DNA of 18,273 bases, taken from contig JAFARH010000392.1 of the NCBI GenBank assembly GCA_019245555.1, positions 1 to 18,273 on the forward strand, written 5' to 3'. Made by a program: the position numbers and the translations under genes. This document shows positions 6,414 to 13,644 of this stretch, piece after piece. The notes under the pieces were generated by a model, which was not told the DNA's origin, did not search any database, and saw only the letters and a program-made list of their open reading frames with translations. Each line of letters opens with the position of its first letter. The first letter of the stretch is position 1. Origin of the DNA: Betaproteobacteria bacterium (lineage in GTDB: Bacteria > Pseudomonadota > Gammaproteobacteria > Burkholderiales > SG8-39).

Positions 6414-7400
6414 CTATTTGGAACCTGAGTTGTACCTGTAGACGACGACTTTGTCGGCGGCCGATTCCGGCGTCCACACCTCGCCGCGCCGGCCGTGTAT
6501 CTGCCGCACGTTCGAGACGTCACTCGATGAATGGAAGCTCTCGAACTTCTGCGTCTGAGGGTCGAAGCGCAGCATCACCTGCTTGGTCCATTCGGAAGCC
6601 CATACCTTGTCCGTCTCATCGACGTACACGGCATACACATGCGGGCTTTCGCCCGGCGCGCGCCACGTCGACCATTTACCCGTGGCTGGCTCATAGCGGC
6701 TGAGATTTCCGGAATTCCATTCCGAGACCCAGACGTTGCCCTTCGAATCGGACCACACGCGCCGCGCGCCCTGGCGCGGCGTGGCCGGCTGGATGACTGT
6801 CGCCTCGCTCGTCTTCACATCGATGCGTGCAATGTGCGAGCCGGCGAGCGAGGCGTAGTAGACCGTACCTTGCGGCGTAGTGTGGATGCCGTAGGTGCCG
6901 CGGCCCTTCGGCGAATCGAACACCTTTAACTCGCCGCTCTTCGGGTCGAGCCGTCCATAGATTCCGCTCTGGCCGGTAAACCAGAGGACGCCCGAGTGAT
7001 CGAAGCTCGCGGTGTTGAGGTTCGCGTAGCCGCTGTCCGCGAGCAGCGTGAAGACCTTGCCCGCCCCTGGCTTTGCGTCCACCCGCACCATCGCGTTCTG
7101 TCCGCCGTCGGCGAGCCACGGCGAGCCGTCCTGCGCGGCGACGACTCCGTGCGGCGACGAGCCGCTGCCGAGCGCAACGAAATCGACGCGCCCGCTCTTG
7201 GGATCGAGGATGCCCAAATGTCCGCTGCCTTGCGCCGAGATCCACACCGGGCCGTTCGGCGCCGCGTCGGCCCATACGTCGTGAATGCCGTGGCCGCGCG
7301 GCACCGTGTATTCCCGCACGGTCACCTGTGCGAGAACCGGCGCGGCGACCGGAGCCGCCGCGAACAGAATGGAGGCGATGACGCAGGGTTTGAGGTACAT
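6414..7400 (-). CDS. Secreted Vgb-like (streptogramin-lyase fold) beta-propeller protein
   Basis: A 328-residue protein with a signal peptide ending at VLAQ (about residue 25), so exported to the periplasm or beyond. The mature part is a string of propeller blades with recurrent G-x-V-W-x-x-x and L-x-R-x-D-P-x-x-G elements: GPVWISAQGSGHLGILDPKSG, GVLWFTGQSGIYGRLDPKSG, GNVWVSEWNSGNLSRYEP, DKVWASEWTKQVMLRFDP. This is the virginiamycin B lyase/SMP-30-like six- or seven-bladed arrangement. Many proteobacterial members are annotated as Vgb family but are not shown to inactivate streptogramins, and I could not confirm catalytic His/Glu residues, so a resistance role is not claimed. Divergent from the kinase gene with 43 bases between starts. 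No ribosome site precedes the ATG. Confidence 0.88.
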   Translation of the reverse strand: MYLKPCVIASILFAAAPVAAPVLAQVTVREYTVPRGHGIHDVWADAAPNGPVWISAQGSGHLGILDPKSGRVDFVALGSGSSPHGVVAAQDGSPWLADGGQNAMVRVDAKPGAGKVFTLLADSGYANLNTASFDHSGVLWFTGQSGIYGRLDPKSGELKVFDSPKGRGTYGIHTTPQGTVYYASLAGSHIARIDVKTSEATVIQPATPRQGARRVWSDSKGNVWVSEWNSGNLSRYEPATGKWSTWRAPGESPHVYAVYVDETDKVWASEWTKQVMLRFDPQTQKFESFHSSSDVSNVRQIHGRRGEVWTPESAADKVVVYRYNSGSK

Positions 7401-7409
7401 TGGGCCGCA

Positions 7410-7415
7410 AAGCTA
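7410..7415 (-). promoter_or_regulatory. Candidate -10 element for the Vgb-like gene
   Basis: On the minus strand TAGCTT stands 9 nt before the ATG at 7400, in a 43-base divergent gap that has no Shine-Dalgarno sequence in front of either gene. A near-leaderless transcript would follow. The -35 is not convincing. Confidence 0.25.
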
Positions 7416-7431
7416 CCACGCCACGCATCAA

Positions 7432-7437
7432 TAACTT
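7432..7437 (+). promoter_or_regulatory. Candidate TANNNT -10 element, leaderless start of the kinase gene
   Basis: TAACTT ends 6 nt before the GTG at 7444, the same geometry as TAGAAT before the GTG at 421. The sequence between element and start (AGGCCC) has no Shine-Dalgarno match at a usable distance. Confidence 0.3.
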
Positions 7438-7443
7438 AGGCCC

Positions 7444-8739
7444 GTGAGCGACAAACCCGCCGCATTCACGCTCGACCTCTCATTGCAGGTCGGCAAGTAC
7501 GACATCCAGAAGCTGCTCGGCAAGGGCGCGACGGGAACGGTTTATCTCGCGAAGGACACGTTCACGGGCAAGGAAGTCGCGCTGAAGACGATCGAGCCCG
7601 AAGTATTCCGCGATCCGGAGTTCGGCACGGTCTATCGCTCGCAGCTCCTCAACGAGGCCTCGCTCGCCGGGAAGCTGCGTCATCCGCATATCGTGGCAAT
7701 CCTCGACGCCGTCGTCGGCGAAGACTCCGGCCACATCGCGATGGAACTCGTCACCGGCGGCGACCTCGCGGCGCACTCCACGCCCGAGAAGCTCCTGCCC
7801 GTCGCCGACGTGCTGCAGATCGGCTTCAAGTGCTGCGGCGCGCTCGAGTACGCGGCGAAAGAGGGCATCGTCCATCGCGACATCAAGCCAGCGAACATCA
7901 TGGTTGCCTCGGGCACCGATGTGAAGATCGCCGACTTCGGCGCTGCGATCCTGAAGAAGAGCCAGGTCGTGCAGACTGCTCAGATGGGCTCGCCCTATTA
8001 CATGTCGCCGGAGCAAATCCAGAACAAGGAGCTCACGTTCCACAGCGACATGTATTCGATGGGCGTGGTGATGTACGAGCTCCTCGTCGGCAAGAAGCCT
8101 TTCATCGCCGCCAATCTCGAGCAGCTCCTCGAGAAGATCATCAAATACGACCCGCTGCCGCCTTCGGAGGCGCGCAAGGATTTGCCAAAGGAAGTCGATC
8201 TCATCGTGCTGCGCGCGCTGATGAAGACGCCGCAGCAGCGCTATCCGACCTGGGGCGAATTCGCTCTCGAGCTCTCCAAGCTCGGCCAGAAAGTGCTGCC
8301 GCCGGGAGCGATCCCCGACAGCGAGAAATATGTCGAGCTGAAAAAGGTGCCGATGCTCGCGCAACTGTCGGATGCGGAAATCTGGGAGCTCGCGCGCGCG
8401 GGCAAATGGTCGCGCATTACCAAGGCGAAGCCGATCGTCAAGGAGAAGGACAAGGGCACCAGCTTCTTCTTCCTCGCCGAAGGGCAGGCAAAGGTGGTGC
8501 GCGGCGGGCGGCTTCTCAATATGGTCGGCGCGGCCGAGTTCATCGGCGAGATGGCCTACATCGCCGGCGGCGAGGCGCGCCACGCTACGGTCGAGTCGCA
8601 CACCGACATGCTCATCGCCGAGTTCCAGCCTGAGGCGCTCGACAAGATGAGCCTCGGCGCTCAGCTCCAGCTCACGCGCGCGCTGGTGCGCAACGTTGCC
8701 GATCGCCTCGCTCTCGCAAATACGCGCATAGCTAAGTGA
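7444..8739 (+). CDS. Serine/threonine protein kinase with C-terminal cyclic-nucleotide-binding domain
   Basis: A 431-residue soluble Hanks-type kinase. Kinase domain (about 18-280): glycine loop GKGATGTVY (26-34), ATP lysine K48 in VALK, alpha-C glutamate E71, catalytic loop HRDIKPAN (144-151, base D146), DFG at 164-166 and the GSPYYMSPEQ activation segment end (182-191). All catalytic residues are intact. A second domain (about 295-425) is a cNMP-binding fold. Its phosphate-binding cassette FIGEMAYIAGGEARHATV keeps G368, E369 and R379, with the Glu-Arg spacing of 10 found in CAP (E72-R82). Binding of cAMP or cGMP probably tunes the kinase, an arrangement resembling a one-chain PKA. No transmembrane helix or PASTA domain. 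The start is GTG. Its TGA overlaps the next gene's GTG by 4 nt, coupling the two. Confidence 0.94.
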   Translation: MSDKPAAFTLDLSLQVGKYDIQKLLGKGATGTVYLAKDTFTGKEVALKTIEPEVFRDPEFGTVYRSQLLNEASLAGKLRHPHIVAILDAVVGEDSGHIAMELVTGGDLAAHSTPEKLLPVADVLQIGFKCCGALEYAAKEGIVHRDIKPANIMVASGTDVKIADFGAAILKKSQVVQTAQMGSPYYMSPEQIQNKELTFHSDMYSMGVVMYELLVGKKPFIAANLEQLLEKIIKYDPLPPSEARKDLPKEVDLIVLRALMKTPQQRYPTWGEFALELSKLGQKVLPPGAIPDSEKYVELKKVPMLAQLSDAEIWELARAGKWSRITKAKPIVKEKDKGTSFFFLAEGQAKVVRGGRLLNMVGAAEFIGEMAYIAGGEARHATVESHTDMLIAEFQPEALDKMSLGAQLQLTRALVRNVADRLALANTRIAK

Positions 8740-9524
8740 ACGGCAAGCGGATCGCCGTCCTCGAGGCCCGCATGGGCCAACAGATGGCCGACCTCGTGGC
8801 GCAGCGCGGCGCCATCCCGGTCCCCGCACCTGCGCTCGCAGAGGTCCCGGACCTCGACTCGCGCGCGATTGCCGATCTCATTGCCTCGCTCGAACGCAAA
8901 CCCGCCAAGCTCGCCATCTTCCAGACCGGCGTCGGGACGCGCGCCTTGTTCAATGCCACGGACGGTCTAGGGGCGACTGATCGCTTTCTCGGGCTGCTGG
9001 AGAAAAGCACGGTGGTGGCGCGCGGGCCGAAACCTACCGGCGCCCTTCGCGCGCGGAAAGTGCGCATTGACCGGAGCGCGGCGGATCCGTTCACTACGAA
9101 GGAAGTGCTCGCGGCTATCGGCGATGCGCCACTACGAGGCGAGCGCGTCATCGTGCAGCGCTACGGGACTGCAAACGCCGAGCTCGATCGTGCGCTTGAG
9201 GCGCGAGGTGCCGAGGTGGTCGAGATCCCGACCTACCGCTGGTCGCTGCCGCCGGACACGAAGCCGCTCACGGATCTGATTGGCGCGCTCGAGCGCCACG
9301 AGATCGACGCAGTGGTATTCACCAACGCCGAGCAGGCGCGCAATCTCTTTGCGGTCGCGAAGAATGCCGAGTCATTGCGTGGGGCGCTGAACGCCACGGT
9401 AGTCGCATCGATCGGGCCGGTGGCATCGGCCGCGCTGCGTGACGCGGGAGTGAACGTCAGCGTAGAAGCGAGCCCGCCGAAGCTCGGCGCTCTCTTCTCC
9501 GCGCTCGAAGCAAGACTCGGCTAG
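8736..9524 (+). CDS. hemD: HEM4-domain protein, uroporphyrinogen-III synthase-like
   Basis: A 262-residue soluble protein with the two-lobed HEM4 layout: an N-terminal RIAVLEARMGQQMADLVAQRGAIPVPAPAL and a second lobe with GERVIVQRYGTANAELDRALEARGAEVVEIPTYRW followed by IDAVVFTNAEQARNLF and a late ASIGPVASAALRDAGV. These are the recurring signatures of uroporphyrinogen-III synthase, which closes and inverts hydroxymethylbilane on the way to heme and siroheme. The usual partner hemC is absent here; instead the gene is fused by a GTGA overlap to the kinase gene. It may be a second or repurposed HEM4 protein rather than the housekeeping HemD. Sequence conservation in this family is low, so the exact enzymatic role is less certain than the fold. 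The 3' end shares a CTAG with the convergent neighbour. Confidence 0.82.
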   Translation: MNGKRIAVLEARMGQQMADLVAQRGAIPVPAPALAEVPDLDSRAIADLIASLERKPAKLAIFQTGVGTRALFNATDGLGATDRFLGLLEKSTVVARGPKPTGALRARKVRIDRSAADPFTTKEVLAAIGDAPLRGERVIVQRYGTANAELDRALEARGAEVVEIPTYRWSLPPDTKPLTDLIGALERHEIDAVVFTNAEQARNLFAVAKNAESLRGALNATVVASIGPVASAALRDAGVNVSVEASPPKLGALFSALEARLG

Positions 9525-9889
9525 AGCTTCCTGCCGAGTACCTGGTCCATGTCTCCACCGGACTTCATGCAGGTGGAATACAGGGTCTGCGCGAACTCCT
9601 GGCTGGTCGACTGCGCCACCGGTCCTGTCGGGACGTAGGCAGCGTCGATGATCTCCTTCATGAGCGCCTGGCCGCGCTCCGAGCTCGACACGTCGTAGAT
9701 GCGCGCCATGATCGTGTCGGCCTTCTGCCGCTGGATGTGCTCGTGCGCCAGCGAATGCGCCACCACCGCCATGTCGGCGGCGATGCCGCATTCGAGCGCG
9801 CTTTCCGCGCGCGGCCCGGCGAGCGCCCCGGTGGCCGCCGTCAACGCGGTAATGCCGACGAACACGGCGGTCCGGGTGCGCGTTGTCAT
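9521..9889 (-). CDS. Small secreted hypothetical protein with a Cys pair
   Basis: A 122-residue protein with a signal peptide (charged TTRTRT start, hydrophobic core, ALA-G site near residue 24). The mature part is helical and has exactly two cysteines, C34 near the new N-terminus and C107 near the C-terminus, likely a disulfide in the periplasm. I do not recognise a family. It begins 2 bases after the stop of the EF-hand gene, so the two form an operon, and its TAG shares the CTAG palindrome at 9521-9524 with the stop of the convergent HEM4 gene. Confidence 0.78.
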   Translation of the reverse strand: MTTRTRTAVFVGITALTAATGALAGPRAESALECGIAADMAVVAHSLAHEHIQRQKADTIMARIYDVSSSERGQALMKEIIDAAYVPTGPVAQSTSQEFAQTLYSTCMKSGGDMDQVLGRKL

Positions 9890-9891
9890 GG

Positions 9892-10458
9892 CTACTTCGT
9901 CGTGCTCGAGGTGCCGCCGCCCTCGGGCTGGCCGCTGCCGGCGGCGCCCAGTGCGCGATTCGCAGGCTCCTGCGCGCCCGGACCTTGGTCCGGGGCACCC
10001 GTGCGGGTGCTCGTCGAGCTATCGCCCGTCGCGCCACTGGCGCCGCGCGTCTTCGCGTGCATGGCGTTGTACTCCTCGCGGGAGAGCTTGCCGTCGTTGT
10101 TGGCATCGAGCTCGCTGAAGCGCGTGTTGAGCTCGGGGGCGTCCTTCGCCTCGTCGCGCGAGATAAATCCATCATGGTTCTGGTCGAGCGCTTCGAAACG
10201 CCCGCGGTTGCTCGTCGCGCCGGCGGTGCTGCCGCCTTTGCCGGTCGGGTTGGTGTGGTTGGCAGCGCCGGTGTCGCGGTCCATGCCGCTCGTCGAGCTG
10301 CGCGGCGCGCCGGGGGATGGCTGTCCCGGTGGGTTCGCGCCTTCCTGCCGGTTGGACGCGCCGGTGTCTTGCGCGACCACGATGCTGTCGCTCGCCTGCG
10401 ACGTTAGCGGCAGCGCAAAGGCCGCGGCTACCGCAGCTGCAATTAGGGTCCTGATCAT
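9892..10458 (-). CDS. Secreted EF-hand calcium-binding protein
   Basis: A 188-residue exported protein. Start chosen at the ATG whose leader is a clean signal peptide (IRTLIAAAVAAAFALPLTSQA) and which has GGAG about 8 nt upstream; the upstream in-frame extension is unlike a leader. Two canonical 12-residue EF-hand loops are intact: D92-x-N94-x-D96-G ending at E103, and D118-x-N120-x-D122-G ending at E129. They form a paired lobe flanked by Gly/Ser/Pro/Thr-rich low-complexity tails at 30-85 and 137-188. It probably binds calcium in the periplasm or outside the cell. The partner is the small Cys-pair protein 2 bases downstream. Divergent from the LVIVD gene with 105 bases between the two starts. 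Confidence 0.9.
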   Translation of the reverse strand: MIRTLIAAAVAAAFALPLTSQASDSIVVAQDTGASNRQEGANPPGQPSPGAPRSSTSGMDRDTGAANHTNPTGKGGSTAGATSNRGRFEALDQNHDGFISRDEAKDAPELNTRFSELDANNDGKLSREEYNAMHAKTRGASGATGDSSTSTRTGAPDQGPGAQEPANRALGAAGSGQPEGGGTSSTTK

Positions 10459-10531
10459 CTTGAATTCTCCGCAGAGTGAAATGAAGACCCAATGGCTACC
10501 GCAAGCTGCATGCCGCCTCCCGGTCATCGGT

Positions 10532-10537
10532 TACGAT
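10532..10537 (+). promoter_or_regulatory. Candidate -10 for the LVIVD-SDR-Bug-TcuA operon
   Basis: TACGAT occurs 26 nt before the ATG at 10564, followed by a good GGAGGAG ribosome site. No matching -35 is found at 16-18 nt. This is the only -10-like hexamer I would single out in the 105-base divergent gap 10459-10563, so confidence is low. Confidence 0.25.
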
Positions 10538-10563
10538 TGCCGCCTTCACGGAGGAGAACGCAA

Positions 10564-11943
10564 ATGGGGAAATTGCTTTTCGCCGCCGTTTTCAGCCTGA
10601 GCGTCACCGGCGCATGGGCGCAGCACGGGTCGAGCGCCCAGAACATGGTGCTTCTCGGCCATGACGACCTGCAGGGCAGGAGCGCATACCAGCCGCTGGT
10701 TCGCGAAAACAAAGGTCGCTGGATCGCCTACGTCGGCCATCACGGCGGCAAGACAATCAATCCGCTGACGAAGAAGGAAGAGGACAGCGGCACGTCGATT
10801 GTCGATGTGACCGATCCAAAGAAGCCGCGCTACCTCGCGCATATTCCCGGCGAGCCGGGCATCGCCGAGTCGGGCGGCGCGCAGATGGTTCGCGTCTGCA
10901 ACGGCTCCGAGCTCCCGAAGGGAGACAAGAGCAAGGTTTATCTCCTCCGTACCTTCGGCAACCTCGGCCACGAGGTGTGGGACGTCACGACGCCCGAGAA
11001 GCCGACTCGGATCACGGTCATCGTCGACAAGCTGAAGGGGACGCACAAGAGCTGGTGGGAATGCGATAGCGGCATCGCATACCTGGTCTCCGGGGTCGAC
11101 GGCTGGCGGGTGCGGCGCATGACGCAGGTGTATGACCTCTCCGATCCGGCGCATCCGCGCTTCATCCGCAACTTCGGGCTCGTCGGCCAGCAGCCTGGCG
11201 CAACCGGGCCTGTGCCGACCGAGCTGCACGGCATGATCTCGACCGGCGCGAAGGGCAATCGCATTTACTTCGGCTACGGCACGAACAAGTCGGGCGTGAT
11301 GCAGATCGTCGATCGACAGAAGCTCATTTCCGGGCCGGCGGAGCCAACGCCGGAGAACCTGCTCGCGCCTGAAGTCGCCCACCTCGACCTCAATGCGAAT
11401 AACGGTGCGCACACTGCGCTGCCGGTGTCCGGCATGCAGGTCGCCGAATTCGCCAAGGACATGGACCAAGGCAAGCGCGACATCATCGTGGTGGTCGATG
11501 AGGAGCTCGCCAACGAATGCCAGGAACCACGGCAGTTCGTCTGGATCGTCGACGCCACCGATGAGAAGACGCCGGTCGTAATCTCGACCTTCAATGTGCC
11601 CGAGGCGAGCGGCAACTTCTGCTCGCGCGGCGGGCGCTTCGGTTCGCATTCGTCGAACGAGAACCAGCCCCCGATGTACTACGGCAAGTATGTATTCGTC
11701 GCCTGGTTCAACGGCGGGATCCGCGCCATCGACATCCGTGATCCATACCATCCGAAGGAGGCGGGCTACTACATTCCCGCCACTACGGCTAAGACCGACA
11801 AGCGCTGCGTGAAGGATGCCTCGGGCGCCGAGCGCTGCAAGATCGCCATCCAGACCAATAACCTGGAGGTCGACGACCGCGGCTACATCTATGCGGTCGA
11901 CCGCGCCGACACCGGCCTGCACATCGTGGAGTTCAAGCCCTAG
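10564..11943 (+). CDS. Secreted LVIVD-repeat beta-propeller protein
   Basis: A 459-residue exported protein. The ATG at 10564 has GGAGGAG 6 nt upstream and begins a signal peptide (GKLLFAAVFSLSVTGAWAQ, cut near residue 20); the in-frame extension back to 10492 is not leader-like. The mature part carries LVIVD-type blades, recognisable as S-I-V-D-V-T-D-P-K-K-P-R-Y-L, EVWDVTTPEKPTRI, QVYDLSDPAHPRFI, FVWIVDATDEKTPVVI and IRAIDIRDPYHPKEAGYY. Such repeats form a propeller on the cell surface or in the periplasm, with no known enzymatic role in most cases. Two C-terminal cysteine clusters (RCVKDASGAERCK, CQEP/NFCSRG) could form disulfides. Its TAG overlaps the next gene's GTG by 1 nt, tying it to the SDR-Bug-TcuA genes. 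Confidence 0.9.
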   Translation: MGKLLFAAVFSLSVTGAWAQHGSSAQNMVLLGHDDLQGRSAYQPLVRENKGRWIAYVGHHGGKTINPLTKKEEDSGTSIVDVTDPKKPRYLAHIPGEPGIAESGGAQMVRVCNGSELPKGDKSKVYLLRTFGNLGHEVWDVTTPEKPTRITVIVDKLKGTHKSWWECDSGIAYLVSGVDGWRVRRMTQVYDLSDPAHPRFIRNFGLVGQQPGATGPVPTELHGMISTGAKGNRIYFGYGTNKSGVMQIVDRQKLISGPAEPTPENLLAPEVAHLDLNANNGAHTALPVSGMQVAEFAKDMDQGKRDIIVVVDEELANECQEPRQFVWIVDATDEKTPVVISTFNVPEASGNFCSRGGRFGSHSSNENQPPMYYGKYVFVAWFNGGIRAIDIRDPYHPKEAGYYIPATTAKTDKRCVKDASGAERCKIAIQTNNLEVDDRGYIYAVDRADTGLHIVEFKP

Positions 11944-12678
11944 TGGATCTCGGCATCGCGGGGAAGTGCGCGCTCGTCACGGGCGCGAGCATGGGCATCG
12001 GCCGAGCGATCGCGGTCGCGCTCGCCGCCGAAGGCGTGAAGCTCGCGGTTGCCGCGCGCCGGAAGAACCTGCTGGAAGACCTGCAGAAGCAGATCGGCAA
12101 GCTCGTGATCGTCGAGCAGGACTTTCTAGCGCCCGAGGCGCCGCAGCGCATTGCCGATGCGGCGCTGAAGGGCCTGGGCCGCGTCGACATCCTGATCAAC
12201 AACGCGGGCGGCAGCCGGCGCTTCAACCTCGAGACGACGGAAGAGCAATGGGAAGAGGCGCTGACGCTCAACTTCACGCGCCATCGCCAGCTCACCAGGC
12301 GCATCCTGCCGCAGATGATCGAGCACAAGTGGGGCCGCATCATCAACATCACCGGCAAGTCCGAGCCCGAAGGCATCAACGGTGCGTTTGCGGCGAAAGC
12401 GGCGGTGCACTCCTGGTCCAAGGGGCTCTCGCGCGAGGTCGGTAAGCACGGCATCACGGTGAACTGCGTGCCGCCCGGCCGCATCATCAGTGAGCAGATC
12501 CTGCGCAACTACTCGCCTGAATTCCGCAAGCATGAGAGCGAGCACGACATCCCGGTCGGCGAATACGGCCAGCCCGAAGATCTCGCCAACCTCGTCGCCT
12601 TCCTCGCTTCGCCGCGCGCGCTACATCACCGGCGCGGTGATCCCGGTCGACGGTGGGCTGCGCCGCTACCAGTTCTAA
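11943..12678 (+). pseudogene. Short-chain dehydrogenase/reductase with a frameshift near its 3' end
   Basis: The first 226 codons encode a classical SDR Rossmann fold: TGASMGIG (13-20) for NAD(P), NNAG (86-89), N110 and the KAAVHSWSKGLSREVG helix. At 12613-12621 a CGCGCGCGC run shifts the frame. Restoring 2 nt (one CG) continues into RYITGAVIPVDGG and ends at TAA 12676-12678, giving a normal 245-residue SDR. Without the correction the frame runs on to 13577 through the next gene. The defect is either a real CG contraction or a sequence error. Catalytic residues are also atypical: the ISS motif reads ITG (136-138), and in YxxxK only K152 remains, the Tyr position being A148. Overlaps the LVIVD stop by 1 nt; the Bug gene starts 12 nt after. 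The restored protein may be a divergent SDR that binds cofactor without normal catalysis. Confidence 0.82.
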
Positions 12679-12690
12679 CGTTCGAAAGAC

Positions 12691-13644
12691 ATGAAACACC
12701 TAGCGCTGTCGCTGTTGCTCGTTTTGGGCACTGCCCAAGCACAGACGTATCCAACCAAGCCGATCCGCATGGTTGTGCCTTTTGCGCCCGGCGGCTCGAG
12801 CAGCATCGTGGCGCGCAGCTTTGCCGCCGAGATGGAGAAGAACCTCGGCCAGTCGTTCGTCATCGAGAACAAGGGCGGGGGCGGCGGCAACCTGGCGATG
12901 AACGACGTCGCGCACGCCGATCCGGACGGCTACTCGGTCATCATCACTCACGTCGGCAGCCTCGCCATGACGCCATTCATGGAAAAGGACCTCGGCTACG
13001 ACGTGAACCAGGACTTCGCGCCCGTGTCGCTGCTCGCCAAGGTGCCGAACATCTTCGTCGTCCACGAAAGCGTGCCGGCGAAAAACCTGAAGGAGTTCAT
13101 CGCGCTCGCCAAGAAGCAGCCCGGCAAGCTGAACTACGGCTCGGCTGGCAACGGCAGCGCCGGCCATCTCGCGATGGAATATCTGAAGCTCGTGAGCGGC
13201 ATCGACATCCAGCACGTGCCTTACAAAGGCACCGGGCCAAACCTCATCGACCTCGTCGCCGGTCGCACTCAGGCCACCTCGGCTGGAACGCCGCCTCTCA
13301 TGTCATTCGTGAAGAGCGGCAAGCTGCGTGTGATCGCGGTCGGCACGCCGAAGCGGCTCGCCTCGCTGCCGGACGTGGGCACAGTGGCCGAGCAGGGCTT
13401 TCCGGGCTTCGAGACTTCGCAGTGGTATGGATTGAGCGCCCCGGCCAAGACACCGCCCGCGATCATCAAGCGGCTGGCCGACGAGGCCGCGAAAGCAGCC
13501 AAGTCTCCAGCGCTCCTTGCGCGTTTTGCTGCGGAGGACGCAGAAGCCGTGGGCTCGACGCCGCAGGAGTACGCTGAGTTCATCGCGAAAGAGCAGGCGC
13601 GCTGGAAGAACGTGATCGAGAAAGCCGGAGTAAAAGCAGAGTGA
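12691..13644 (+). CDS. Bug/TctC-family periplasmic solute-binding protein (second of three)
   Basis: A 317-residue receptor with a signal peptide (KHLALSLLLVLGTAQAQ, cut near residue 18) followed by TYPTKPIRMVVPFAPGG. Family blocks: VIENKGGGGGN, DGYSVIITHVG, GYDVNQDFAPVSLL, IQHVPYKGTGPN, WYGLSAPAKTPPAIIKRL. In the first loop the usual GGxxD reads GGSSS, so the conserved Asp is Ser, which may alter ligand contacts. Its TGA overlaps the GTG of the TcuA-like gene (GTGA). In characterised tricarballylate and citrate systems, receptors of this type feed dicarboxylate or tricarboxylate catabolism, so the pairing with TcuA is informative: a tricarballylate-like or unsaturated polycarboxylate ligand is a reasonable inference. 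Weak Shine-Dalgarno (GAAAGA) upstream. No TctAB genes here. Confidence 0.94.
   Translation: MKHLALSLLLVLGTAQAQTYPTKPIRMVVPFAPGGSSSIVARSFAAEMEKNLGQSFVIENKGGGGGNLAMNDVAHADPDGYSVIITHVGSLAMTPFMEKDLGYDVNQDFAPVSLLAKVPNIFVVHESVPAKNLKEFIALAKKQPGKLNYGSAGNGSAGHLAMEYLKLVSGIDIQHVPYKGTGPNLIDLVAGRTQATSAGTPPLMSFVKSGKLRVIAVGTPKRLASLPDVGTVAEQGFPGFETSQWYGLSAPAKTPPAIIKRLADEAAKAAKSPALLARFAAEDAEAVGSTPQEYAEFIAKEQARWKNVIEKAGVKAE

Noticed and set aside
6414..7400. Vgb-like gene as a streptogramin resistance determinant
   Set aside because: It has a signal peptide and sits among non-resistance genes; I could not confirm the catalytic residues, and many family members have other roles.
10492..10563. Upstream in-frame start of the LVIVD protein at 10492
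   Set aside because: The extra residues are Arg/Pro-rich and would bury the signal peptide, while 10564 has a strong ribosome site and a clean leader.
12622..13577. Extension of the SDR frame to a 544-residue fusion protein
   Set aside because: The sequence after the CG run has no homology pattern and lies over the Bug receptor in another frame, while the correct SDR C-terminus is found in the adjacent frame.
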